A stretch of DNA of 64,000 nt from Salinicoccus albus DSM 19776 (lineage in GTDB: Bacteria > Bacillota > Bacilli > Staphylococcales > Salinicoccaceae): assembly GCF_000385175.1 (NCBI RefSeq), contig NZ_ARQJ01000023.1, positions 22,738 through 86,737 of the forward strand, in the 5' to 3' direction. The notes under the pieces are model-generated. The model made no database searches, was not told where the DNA came from, and saw only the letters and a list, made by a program, of their open reading frames with translations. Made by a program: the position numbers and the translations under genes. This document shows, one piece after another, positions 19,983 through 28,595 of this stretch. The stretch's first letter is position 1; each line of letters starts with the position of its first letter.

Positions 19983-20078
19983 TCGGTATACCTCGCATGT
20001 CGTTTAAATCTATATTTATCTACCCTGCGATTATAGCACATTCCGGTACTGAACCAATATTTATACACTACAACTTAT

Positions 20079-20107
20079 TTGATAAAAATTGAACATATTG
20101 ATATAAC
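20079..20107 (+). promoter_or_regulatory. promoter of the nadR-like gene
   Basis: -35 TTGATA (20079-20084), 17-base spacer, -10 TATAAC (20102-20107), about 30 bases before the start codon. Confidence 0.6.
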
Positions 20108-20143
20108 TGCCCTAATAAGACATTATGAATGGAGACTTTGATT

Positions 20144-21211
20144 GTGAGAGACTTAGGAATCTATTTTGGAACATTCGCTCCCTGCCATGTCGGGCATTTC
20201 GAACAAATCATACGAGCCAAACGCGAGAACAAACATGCGCTTGTTATTGTGAGCGGTTACGAAGGCGACCGCGGGCAGACTTACGGCATGACACTTGAAA
20301 ACCGTGTTAAAGCGATGCGGCAGCTCCTCGCCAATGATGACAGTGTCACAGTTCTCAAACTGAATGAAACGGATATCCCCAGATACCCTCACGGGTGGGA
20401 ACCCTGGCTGAAAATGCTGGCTGAGAAAATTGATGAAGGGATTGCACTTCTGAAATTTGATGTAAATCAAGTGACCTATTATATCGGGGAGCCGGAGTAT
20501 ACGGAACCGCTTCAGCATTTCTTTGGCAGAGAGTGGCCGGACATTGATACACAGATTACGATGGTCGATCGTAAGATTCTGGGTATCAGCGGCACAAGCA
20601 TTCGTGAAGAACCTATTCTAAACTGGGATTATGTCACCCGGCCGTTCAGAAGATTTTTCGTACAGAATGTCCTCGTCATCGGTGCAACAGCGACCGGCAA
20701 ATCCTCTCTGGTTCAGGATCTCGCAAGAAGATACTCCACCAGTTACTCAGCGGATTATGTCAAAACATATCTTTCTGACAATAAGATTGAGAATGATGAG
20801 CTCGATGTTAAAGATTTTCATGCAATGGGAACAGGCCAGTTCGAGGTCAACAAAAAAAACATCCATTCACCTGAAACCAGAAAAGTATTTTTCGCAGATA
20901 CGGATGTCATGATGACAAAGATCCACATGAAAATGTACGCGGACGGCGAAGAATTCAATCAATTAAGAGCCGTGTTTGATTATTTCATCCAGCTTCAGAA
21001 CTGGTCCCTCGTCCTGGTGCTCCCGCCCGCTGGAGACCAGGACGTGCATGCATCCTATAACCAAAGGATGCATGAAATGATCCTGCAGGAAATTGAGGAT
21101 CAGCAGTTAAATGATCTCACCCATATTTTAGATGGTGAATCATACAGGGAACAATACCAGGAAGCCCACACGCTTGTAGATGAAATATTGAAAGCAGGCA
21201 AGGATAATTGA
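20144..21211 (+). CDS. nadR: NadR-like NMN adenylyltransferase / ribosylnicotinamide kinase
   Basis: A two-domain enzyme of 355 residues. The N-terminal nucleotidyltransferase domain has GTFAPCHVGH (about 9-18) and the ISGTSIR motif (about 148-154). The C-terminal kinase domain starts with a P-loop GATATGKSS (about 180-188). This is the NadR architecture without the DNA-binding domain of enterobacterial NadR, so it should act only in NAD salvage from nicotinamide riboside. A GTG at 20144 lies nine bases after GGAG; an ATG at 20129 has no ribosome binding site and overlaps that element, so GTG is preferred. Confidence 0.82.
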   Translation: MRDLGIYFGTFAPCHVGHFEQIIRAKRENKHALVIVSGYEGDRGQTYGMTLENRVKAMRQLLANDDSVTVLKLNETDIPRYPHGWEPWLKMLAEKIDEGIALLKFDVNQVTYYIGEPEYTEPLQHFFGREWPDIDTQITMVDRKILGISGTSIREEPILNWDYVTRPFRRFFVQNVLVIGATATGKSSLVQDLARRYSTSYSADYVKTYLSDNKIENDELDVKDFHAMGTGQFEVNKKNIHSPETRKVFFADTDVMMTKIHMKMYADGEEFNQLRAVFDYFIQLQNWSLVLVLPPAGDQDVHASYNQRMHEMILQEIEDQQLNDLTHILDGESYREQYQEAHTLVDEILKAGKDN

Positions 21212-21329
21212 TGAAATCGTATTCATTTGTAAAATTATACTTCTGCGGACAGATCACCTGCGTTATTGATGGAAAATACAGATAATTTTGTTATCATGGT
21301 TTACATCTATTTTAAATGGAGGAAATCAA

Positions 21330-22472
21330 ATGGAACCAAAACTGTTGCTTACACCCGGCCCAACCCCTATCCCGCCTGAAGTTACCAGCAGAATGTCCGA
21401 AGGTATGATCGGCCATCGTTCAAATGACTTTAATCAGCTGATGGAAAATATTCAGCCAAAATTGAAAAACGTATTAGGCACCGACGATCCTGTAGTGATA
21501 CTGTCCTCCAGCGGGACCAGTGCGCTTGAAACGGCTATGGTCAATCTCGTAAAAACACAGGAAGCCGTAGTAATCATAGTCAGCGGCGCATTCGGTGACC
21601 GTTTCAGAAATATTGCCAAAACATACCCTGTCGATGTCCACATATTTGAGGTTGAATGGGGGAATGCGGCTGATGTTGATGAATTTGAAGATTTTATGAA
21701 CGGAATCAGCAATGTGAAAGCAGTTTTCACCCAGGCCTGTGAAACATCAACGGCAGTGATCCATCCGCTGAATAGTCTCGGTAAAGCTGTTAAGAAGTAT
21801 GATGAACAGACTCTGTTTATCGTTGATGGCGTCAGTGCTGTCGGCGGTATGGCATTTAATATGGCAGAAAATTACATCGACTGTCTCGTCACAGGCAGCC
21901 AGAAAGCTTTAATGCTCCCGCCTGGTCTTTCATTTGTATCTATGAACGACAGGGCAAGGAACAGAGCAGCCGACAATGACATCCCGCGGTTTTATCTGGA
22001 TATCAACAGGTATTATGATGCCTTGGAGGACCAATCCACACCGTTTACACCGGCTGTTTCTCTGATACAGGGATTGGAAAAAGTACTGGAAATGCTGGAA
22101 TCGTCAGGCATAGACAATGTTTATACACGGCATGCAAAAATGCGTGATATGCTTCGCGCCGGACTTCGGGCGCTCAACCTGGAAATGCTTGTCGCTGATG
22201 AATACGCTTCGCCGACAGTCACCGCGTTCAAATCCAATGAAGATGAACTTTCCTTTATCAAAAAAAGACTGAAGAACGACTTCCAGATTACGATTGCCGG
22301 AGGGCAGAAGGAACTTAAAGGGCAAATACTGCGCATCGGCCATATGGGATATATGTTCCCCAATGACATGCTCAGAGTACTCGCGGCTCTGGAAGCGATC
22401 GTCAGTGATTACCGTGAAATCAAATACTATGGAAAAGCACTTGCTGCTGCTCAGGAGGCATACTATGAATAA
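21330..22472 (+). CDS. class V aminotransferase, serine/alanine-glyoxylate type
   Basis: A 380-residue PLP enzyme starting MEPKLLLTPGPTPIPPEV. It has the substrate-binding LTPGPT motif and the IVDGVSAVGG and VTGSQKAL segments, the Lys of GSQKAL being the likely PLP lysine. Class V enzymes of this type transfer amino groups between serine or alanine and glyoxylate, and may replace SerC. It overlaps serA by eight bases, so the two are cotranscribed and coupled. GGAGG lies seven bases before the ATG. Confidence 0.87.
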   Translation: MEPKLLLTPGPTPIPPEVTSRMSEGMIGHRSNDFNQLMENIQPKLKNVLGTDDPVVILSSSGTSALETAMVNLVKTQEAVVIIVSGAFGDRFRNIAKTYPVDVHIFEVEWGNAADVDEFEDFMNGISNVKAVFTQACETSTAVIHPLNSLGKAVKKYDEQTLFIVDGVSAVGGMAFNMAENYIDCLVTGSQKALMLPPGLSFVSMNDRARNRAADNDIPRFYLDINRYYDALEDQSTPFTPAVSLIQGLEKVLEMLESSGIDNVYTRHAKMRDMLRAGLRALNLEMLVADEYASPTVTAFKSNEDELSFIKKRLKNDFQITIAGGQKELKGQILRIGHMGYMFPNDMLRVLAALEAIVSDYREIKYYGKALAAAQEAYYE

Positions 22473-24057
22473 TTTTAAAGTACTTGTCCTTGATCCGATC
22501 AATGAAGATGGCATTAAAGAACTGATTGACCACCCCAACTATGATATAGATGTAAATACAGGGTTGAGTGAACCTGCAATATTGGAGATTGTCCACGATT
22601 ACGAAGCAATTATTGTCAGAAGCCAGACCACGATCACCGACAAGATCATCCAATATGCACGGCGTCTGAAAGTGGTTGCCAGAGCCGGTGTTGGGGTGGA
22701 CAACATCGATATTGATGCAGCGACAAAATACGGTGTCATTGTCATCAATGCGCCTGACGGCAATACAATCTCAGCAACTGAACATACGATGGCGATGATG
22801 CTGTCACTCACACGGGACATACCATCTGCCCATAAGGAACTGTCAGAAGGCGTATGGGACCGTAAAGCACACAAAGGGACTGAGATGTATGGCAAAACGC
22901 TGGGCATCCTCGGAGCGGGCAAAATTGGTTTCGGAGTAGCCAAACGTGCGCAGAGTTTTGGTATGAACATCATCGCATTTGACCCTTACCTGTCAGATGA
23001 CAAAGCACAGGAAGCGGAAATAGGAAAGATGGAAGTAGATGAAATTGCAGAACGGGCGGATTTCATAACCGTTCATACTCCCCTGACACCGCAGACCCAA
23101 GGCATTGTGGGAGATGAATTCTTTAGGAAAGCGAAGCCGGGGCTGAAAGTGGTTAACGTTGCAAGAGGCGGAATCATCGATGAAAGTGCACTCCTTAACG
23201 CGCTTGAGGAAGGACTTATTGGAGGTGCAGCTCTGGATGTATTTGAAGACGAACCGCCGACAGACCAAAAACTGCTCGGTCATCCAAATATTGTCGTCAC
23301 CCCGCACCTCGGTGCCTCAACTGTGGAAGCCCAGGAGAAAGTCGCAATCAGCGTTTCCCGGGAAATAATCGATATTCTGGAAAATAATACGATCATTCAT
23401 GCGGTCAATGCACCGCGTATCAATGAAACGATAAATAAAGAACTTAAACCTTACATGAACATTTCAAATCATATGGGCGGAGTTGCCATCCAGCTGATGA
23501 ACCGCCCGCCATCAGAAGTGAAACTGAAGTATCACGGTGAACTCGCAATTGATGATACAAGCATGCTGACACGCTCTTTTGTTTCCAGCATGCTGAAACC
23601 CCACCTTGGAGAGCACGTAAATATCATTAATGCACTCTATCTGCTGCAAGAACAGGATGTGACTTATAAGGTGGAGAAAAAAGGGAAGGCGCATGGCTAC
23701 AGCAACTATCTCGAAGCCGAACTGGTCAACGATGAGGAGACACTTGTACTCGGCGCAAGTGTCCTGAACGGTTACGGGGAGCGTATCGTCAAGATTAACG
23801 GGTATCGGGTCGACATTAAACCGGCCGAGCACCTGCTATTTATCAATCATCAGGACAGGCCGGGTATTATTGGCGAAATGGGCATTACCCTCGGCAAGTA
23901 TGCGGTCAACATCGCAAGCATGCAGCTCGGGCGCTACGACGAAGGCGGCAACGCATTGTTGTCCCTCTCCCTTGATCAGAATGTCAACGCTGAAGCGATG
24001 GATGAGCTCGCCGAAATCGAAGGCTTCCACAACCTTAAACAAGTGGATCTGTCTTAA
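22465..24057 (+). CDS. serA: D-3-phosphoglycerate dehydrogenase
   Basis: A 530-residue long-form SerA that makes 3-phosphohydroxypyruvate, the first step of serine synthesis. The nucleotide motif GAGKIG is at about 150-155, with catalytic Arg 234 (NVARGG), Glu 263 and His 281 (HLGAST). An intervening ASB-type domain follows, and a C-terminal ACT domain (FINHQDRPGIIGEMG onward) for serine feedback. TCAGGAGG precedes the ATG inside the upstream gene. Confidence 0.95.
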   Translation: MNNFKVLVLDPINEDGIKELIDHPNYDIDVNTGLSEPAILEIVHDYEAIIVRSQTTITDKIIQYARRLKVVARAGVGVDNIDIDAATKYGVIVINAPDGNTISATEHTMAMMLSLTRDIPSAHKELSEGVWDRKAHKGTEMYGKTLGILGAGKIGFGVAKRAQSFGMNIIAFDPYLSDDKAQEAEIGKMEVDEIAERADFITVHTPLTPQTQGIVGDEFFRKAKPGLKVVNVARGGIIDESALLNALEEGLIGGAALDVFEDEPPTDQKLLGHPNIVVTPHLGASTVEAQEKVAISVSREIIDILENNTIIHAVNAPRINETINKELKPYMNISNHMGGVAIQLMNRPPSEVKLKYHGELAIDDTSMLTRSFVSSMLKPHLGEHVNIINALYLLQEQDVTYKVEKKGKAHGYSNYLEAELVNDEETLVLGASVLNGYGERIVKINGYRVDIKPAEHLLFINHQDRPGIIGEMGITLGKYAVNIASMQLGRYDEGGNALLSLSLDQNVNAEAMDELAEIEGFHNLKQVDLS

Positions 24058-24069
24058 AACATAAAAACA

Positions 24070-24109
24070 GCGAATGAAAGTCCTTTTCAGGATTTTCATT
24101 CGCCTTTTT
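24070..24109 (+). terminator. terminator of the serA operon
   Basis: GCGAATGAAA (24070-24079) pairs with TTTCATTCGC (24094-24103), with a TCCT/AGGA extension in the loop, followed by a T-run. It overlaps the 3' end of the convergent HAD gene. Confidence 0.85.
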
Positions 24110-25235
24110 ATTCACGAAAGCTTTTCTCAGCTTCCCCGGTGTTTAATATGATCTCTTCTGCATCGAGCACTGATTCGGTAATGTTCGTCACACCCAGGGC
24201 CTCAAAGCTTGGAATGATTTCATCTCCTGTCAGCCCTGTGAGCGTGGCGATAAATTCGGCACCGATTGCGTCCGCACAATAGAAATCGGCAATAGAGTCT
24301 CCGACGATAAAAATCTTTTCATCAGCAGTATTCTTTTTGTCAATCGCGTTTTCAAAATGTGCTTCATCCTGACCGTACAGACTCCATAGATAACTGTATG
24401 GATGCGGCTTTGCCAGCGATGAAGTCACCTTAACCGTATCCTCTGCAGCAAGAACTTCTGAAGCTGTAGATACTCTGTTACTTCTGAATATTTCCATCAG
24501 GCCATGCTGATTGAAAGGAATGAGCGTTTCCTGTCTCGGTCTCCCTGTGGCAACACCAATCTCAACTCCGGCATCAAGAAGACGTTTCAGCATCGCTTTA
24601 ATCTCCGAGGGCTGGCGAATCCACTCTTCATCGTGGATAAACCCCTGTTTTCCTGGTTCCTCAGCCTCCATACCTGTAGAATCCAGTACACGTTCACTGC
24701 CCAGATACCATTCCTGGTACTTATACTGGCCGCGTCTCCAGATGGGCCCATGCATATCAAACACTGTGGAATCTGACAGACCGATTTCGTTAACCGCCCT
24801 CTCAATCAGTGCTGTGTATATGGTGTCCTTCGTATAATCCCCGTCTTTCAGAAACTCAACGACCCGGCTGTACTCCGGTTCTGCATTACCAAGCATCTTC
24901 CCGACTTTGTATATATCTGCAAAATCTATGCTGCCGGCACTGAGTTCAGCCTGTTTAATCAGGTCGATATAGATCACAGAGAAGGTGACAAACAACATAT
25001 CCCAATTGGAATTCAAGCCCATTTTCTTAAATCTTTCCAATACTTCATCTCCTGAAAATACAGAGGTCCTTATCTCATCTATCTCTGCGTCGCTATAATG
25101 AATTTTAAATGTTCCCTGTGCCAGATTCAGATATCTTGGACTGTACAGCATTTCATGTACAGCAAGCGCTGAAACATCGAAACATCTTTCTTCGCTCAAA
25201 AATACACCATCTACATCAAACAATGCCACCGTCAC
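24108..25235 (-). CDS. HAD-superfamily hydrolase linked to serA
   Basis: A 375-residue HAD phosphatase: motif I DVDGV (7-11), a large cap domain (about 20-230), motif II as ATGRPR, the motif III Lys in AKPHPY and motif IV GDSIADF. In staphylococci a HAD gene adjoins the same aminotransferase/serA pair, as I recall, so it is a candidate phosphoserine phosphatase. Here it is convergent, not in the operon. Substrate assignment is inference from context. Confidence 0.78.
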   Translation of the reverse strand: MTVALFDVDGVFLSEERCFDVSALAVHEMLYSPRYLNLAQGTFKIHYSDAEIDEIRTSVFSGDEVLERFKKMGLNSNWDMLFVTFSVIYIDLIKQAELSAGSIDFADIYKVGKMLGNAEPEYSRVVEFLKDGDYTKDTIYTALIERAVNEIGLSDSTVFDMHGPIWRRGQYKYQEWYLGSERVLDSTGMEAEEPGKQGFIHDEEWIRQPSEIKAMLKRLLDAGVEIGVATGRPRQETLIPFNQHGLMEIFRSNRVSTASEVLAAEDTVKVTSSLAKPHPYSYLWSLYGQDEAHFENAIDKKNTADEKIFIVGDSIADFYCADAIGAEFIATLTGLTGDEIIPSFEALGVTNITESVLDAEEIILNTGEAEKSFRE

Positions 25236-25568
25236 AGTTATTTCCCCCTTTCATAGTCATGAATTAATAATGATTTCAAGTGTCTCATATTGCATGAACC
25301 GTGTCGACTGAACATCATAATTATTTTATAATTATTAATGTACAAGCATCATAATTCATTCAACTTGATATATCATTCACAGCCTATTTAAAATGACATT
25401 AGATTAAACTTTAGTGAACATGATAATTTAACCTGGGTTAATTTATTTTTCCTGATGCATTTTTTTATATTCCGTCCTATAATATGAATCGTGACATCAC
25501 AAGTAAATATTAGGTAAAATTCATTAAAATAATGTAAAGGTACCCATGTGCCTGTGTGGAGGAATTTT
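25236..25568. other. AT-rich intergenic region before the Na/Pi transporter
   Basis: No gene seen. A TATAAT at 25478-25483 is a candidate -10 for the + gene, without a good -35. TTAACCTGGGTTAA (25428-25441), a near-perfect dyad about 45 bases upstream, could be an operator. Otherwise nothing recognisable. Confidence 0.5.
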
Positions 25569-27236
25569 ATGGAAATAAATCCGATTGACGTCGTTTTCCT
25601 TTTTCTCGGCGGACTAGGGATTTTTCTTTATGGCATTAAACAGATGGGGGATGGACTTCAGGCAGCTGCGGGCGATCGTCTTCGGGATATACTAAACCGT
25701 ATGACCTCGAATCCGATCAAAGGGATCCTCGCAGGGATAGTCGTCACTATTTTGCTCCAAAGCAGTACTGGTACAACAGTGATTACGGTCGGGCTTGTAT
25801 CAGCAGGATTTATGACTTTAAGACAGGCAATCGGTGTAATTATGGGGGCAAACATCGGAACAACTGTCACTGCGTTTATCATCGGACTCGATATCGGAGA
25901 GTATGCCCTGCCAATACTGGCGCTTGGCGCTTTCCTGATTTTCTTCATGGGTAACAATCCGAGAGTAGTGAATACCGGCAGAGTGTTCTTTGGGTTTGGC
26001 GCGCTTTTCTATGGTCTGGAATTGATGAGTCAAGGGGTGCGGCCGCTGGCTGACTTGGAAGCTTTTTCAGACCTGATGCTGAATATGGCCGAGAACCCAT
26101 TCCTCGGCCTTGGCGTCGGGACCGTGCTCACGTTGATCGTACAGAGTTCCAGTGCAACAATTGCGATACTTCAGGGGTTCTATGCGAATGATCTGCTGGA
26201 GCTCAGCGCAGCGCTGCCGATACTGCTTGGTGACAACCTTGGTACGACGGTCACCGCCATATTGGCTGCACTTGTGGGCTCCATCACAGCCAAACGTGCT
26301 GCTGCAGTGCACGTGATTTTCAATCTGCTCGGCGCTGTAATCTTTCTGATCATCATGCCACTGTTTGTTTCACTCATAGAATTCTTCCAGAACTCTATGA
26401 ATTTGAATCCGGAAATGACCATCGCTTTTGGACACGGATTCTTTAACATCTCCAACACGTTGATCCAGCTGCCGTTCATATTTGTTCTGGCCTGGATTGT
26501 GACCAAACTTATTCCGGGAAGGGATGTTGCCGAGGAGTTTAAACCGAATCATCTGGATCCACTGCTCCTGAAGAATTCACCTTCGCTTGCGATTCAGGGA
26601 GCGCAGAAAGAGGTTAAGAATCTCGGCAATCTGACTCTCAGCACCCTGGAGGATGCAAAAGAATACAGCGAAACCAATAATGCTAAGGTTTATAAGGGTA
26701 TCAAGGAAAAGATCAATGTGGTTGAAGCATTGCAGGACAGCATCAGAAACTACCTGATCAATGCATCGAAGTATGATATCTCCCAGGAAGATATTGAAAG
26801 ACAGGCAACACTTTTAGAAGTTACACGGATTTTCTATAAAGCCACTGCCCAGATGACCGATTTCGCAGACAGCTACCACAAAAAGTTCAGAGAAGACATC
26901 AAGCTTTCAGAAGCCGCACAGACAGGACTTGAAGACTTATATGAATATGTCCATATGTCATATAAAAAAGCCATAGACACGCTGGATGTCTATGACACAC
27001 AGGACTTGGAAGAAGTCATCAGACTGAGTCAAAAATCTTATAAAATTGAGAATAAACTTAGAAAACAACATGTAAAAAGACTCAATAAGGGGCAATGCTC
27101 CACTGACGGCGGTCTTTTATACGTAGACCTCATCAGTACATTGGAAAGAATCGGATATAATGCAAGAAACATTTCTGAGACAAGCCTCAGCAATGAAATT
27201 GATGACTTATCTGAAGACTACACAATATATGAATGA
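25569..27236 (+). CDS. Na/Pi cotransporter family protein with PhoU-like tail
   Basis: A 555-residue protein. Residues about 1-320 are membrane helices with the duplicated Na/Pi cotransporter signature (QSSTGTTVITV with GANIGTTVTA, then QSSSATIAIL with GDNLGTTVTA). Residues about 350-550 form a helical PhoU-like cytoplasmic domain. It probably imports phosphate with sodium, apt for a salt-adapted cell. TGGAGG lies seven bases before the ATG. Confidence 0.88.
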   Translation: MEINPIDVVFLFLGGLGIFLYGIKQMGDGLQAAAGDRLRDILNRMTSNPIKGILAGIVVTILLQSSTGTTVITVGLVSAGFMTLRQAIGVIMGANIGTTVTAFIIGLDIGEYALPILALGAFLIFFMGNNPRVVNTGRVFFGFGALFYGLELMSQGVRPLADLEAFSDLMLNMAENPFLGLGVGTVLTLIVQSSSATIAILQGFYANDLLELSAALPILLGDNLGTTVTAILAALVGSITAKRAAAVHVIFNLLGAVIFLIIMPLFVSLIEFFQNSMNLNPEMTIAFGHGFFNISNTLIQLPFIFVLAWIVTKLIPGRDVAEEFKPNHLDPLLLKNSPSLAIQGAQKEVKNLGNLTLSTLEDAKEYSETNNAKVYKGIKEKINVVEALQDSIRNYLINASKYDISQEDIERQATLLEVTRIFYKATAQMTDFADSYHKKFREDIKLSEAAQTGLEDLYEYVHMSYKKAIDTLDVYDTQDLEEVIRLSQKSYKIENKLRKQHVKRLNKGQCSTDGGLLYVDLISTLERIGYNARNISETSLSNEIDDLSEDYTIYE

Positions 27237-27240
27237 TAAA

Positions 27241-27267
27241 AAAAACACCTCATTTTGAGGTGTTTTT
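27241..27267. terminator. bidirectional intrinsic terminator
   Basis: AAAAACACCTCA and TGAGGTGTTTTT arms around TTT, between the convergent transporter and ArsA-like genes. Confidence 0.88.
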
Positions 27268-27275
27268 TACGTTCC

Positions 27276-28199
27276 CTAATAATACTGGCTGAATGTTTCA
27301 AGGTGCTCCCTGTCAGTAATATCGTGCGGAAACAATGGAATATAGATCTTTTCCTGTTCCACAAATACTTCCCTGATCATATCCAGGTATTGCTGTTCAT
27401 GTGCTTTCCGCTGTAATAGAAAATCACCTTCCGTTACTTCCGGCAGAACTTTGTTAATAATCAGCGTCTTTACATGCAAATGGTATTGATCGAGTAATTC
27501 GATCGCTTTTTGTGTTTCTGCAATCGGCAGGCGTTCGGGATTGATGACAAAGGCAAAACCAGTCGTATCCCCGTCGAGCATGATCTCACGGACTTTGGAA
27601 AAACGTTCCTGACGCTGTTTCAAAACGTCATAAATGGGATCTTCCACCGGATCGCCATCGTTAAGCAGCTGCGTATAATTCTCATTTGTCTCCTGACGTT
27701 TCTTCAGCATGCCCTCAATCCAGACTCCCATCAACTCAGGTAATGACAGCAGCCGGATTGTGTGGCCGGTCGGAGCAGTATCAAAAATGACCTTATCGTA
27801 AGCATCACTTTCTTCCAAAATAATTGAAACCAGTTTATCAAACAAGGCAGCTTCCTCTGCGCCTGGTGACGATTTTGCGGTCGTGAGATGGCGGTTGACC
27901 TCATCCATCCGGCTCGATTGTATGACACTTTTGATATTTTCTTTGACGCCTTGTATATACATTTCTGTTTCCGCTGCCGGATCAATTTCAAGTGCAGACA
28001 GATAATCCGAAACTCTAGTGATACTGCCTCCAATCGATTTACCAAAAATATCACCTAAATTATGCGCAGGATCAGTCGAAATCAAAAGTGTATTTTTCCC
28101 TTCTCCGGCTGCTTTCCATGCGATTGCCACCGCAGATGTCGATTTCCCTACACCGCCTTTGCCGCCGACAAAAATAATTTTCTTTTCTAAACCCTGCAC
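27276..28199 (-). CDS. ArsA/Get3-family ATPase
   Basis: A 307-residue single-domain ATPase. It has the deviant Walker A GGKGGVGKST (about 12-21), the switch I region STDPAHNLGD and the switch II DTAPTGHT. These are typical of ArsA/Get3 anion- or tail-anchored-protein ATPases. No arsenite genes are nearby; instead it is paired with a small Cys-Cys-ending protein (28259-28516), a known association of unknown purpose. Confidence 0.88.
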   Translation of the reverse strand: MQGLEKKIIFVGGKGGVGKSTSAVAIAWKAAGEGKNTLLISTDPAHNLGDIFGKSIGGSITRVSDYLSALEIDPAAETEMYIQGVKENIKSVIQSSRMDEVNRHLTTAKSSPGAEEAALFDKLVSIILEESDAYDKVIFDTAPTGHTIRLLSLPELMGVWIEGMLKKRQETNENYTQLLNDGDPVEDPIYDVLKQRQERFSKVREIMLDGDTTGFAFVINPERLPIAETQKAIELLDQYHLHVKTLIINKVLPEVTEGDFLLQRKAHEQQYLDMIREVFVEQEKIYIPLFPHDITDREHLETFSQYY

Positions 28200-28258
28200 G
28201 TGACAAAACTTCCTTTCCTCGATTTTCCATTATACCATTCATACGAAGAGCATTAGTT

Positions 28259-28516
28259 CTAACAACAGCGTATACCGGTCAGCGGGGATTTATCCATGCC
28301 CATGCGCAAATGCCAATCATGGAACTCCTCAATCATATATGGATATAATTCCAGCGTATAATAATAAACCGGATTCGGTATGCCGATCATTTCTGAATAT
28401 AACATCAGTAAAAACAAATCGTCCTGATCCCTCAGCTCCCGGGCAATTTCCTGCCGGTGCGGCATACTCAATACTTCATCATAATACCTGGCGAGCTTCT
28501 TCAATTGTTCCAACAT
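28259..28516 (-). CDS. cory-CC-star-type small protein ending in Cys-Cys
   Basis: An 85-residue protein that ends LTGIRCC-stop. Families of this length that end in two cysteines and neighbour an ArsA-like ATPase have been named cory-CC-star; the match is from memory. The body is helical and rich in Tyr and acidic residues (NPVYYYTLELYPYMIEEFHDW). The ATG at 28516 lies behind GGGGG, which is also the 3' arm of the glnA terminator. The terminal cysteines suggest metal or thiol chemistry with the ATPase; no function is proven. Confidence 0.75.
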   Translation of the reverse strand: MLEQLKKLARYYDEVLSMPHRQEIARELRDQDDLFLLMLYSEMIGIPNPVYYYTLELYPYMIEEFHDWHLRMGMDKSPLTGIRCC

Positions 28517-28563
28517 AAAAATCCCCCTGAAACAGATACTTTCTAAGTCCTGCTTCAAGGGGG
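28517..28563 (-). terminator. glnA terminator overlapping the next gene's ribosome binding site
   Basis: Minus strand: CCCCCTTGAAGCAG (28550-28563) pairs, with one bulge, with CTGTTTCAGGGGG (28523-28535), followed by ATTTTT. The GGGGG of the 3' arm is the ribosome binding site of the Cys-Cys protein and the T-run is its spacer. Confidence 0.7.
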
Positions 28564-28595
28564 ATGATATTAATACTGTCTGAACATGTCCGTAA

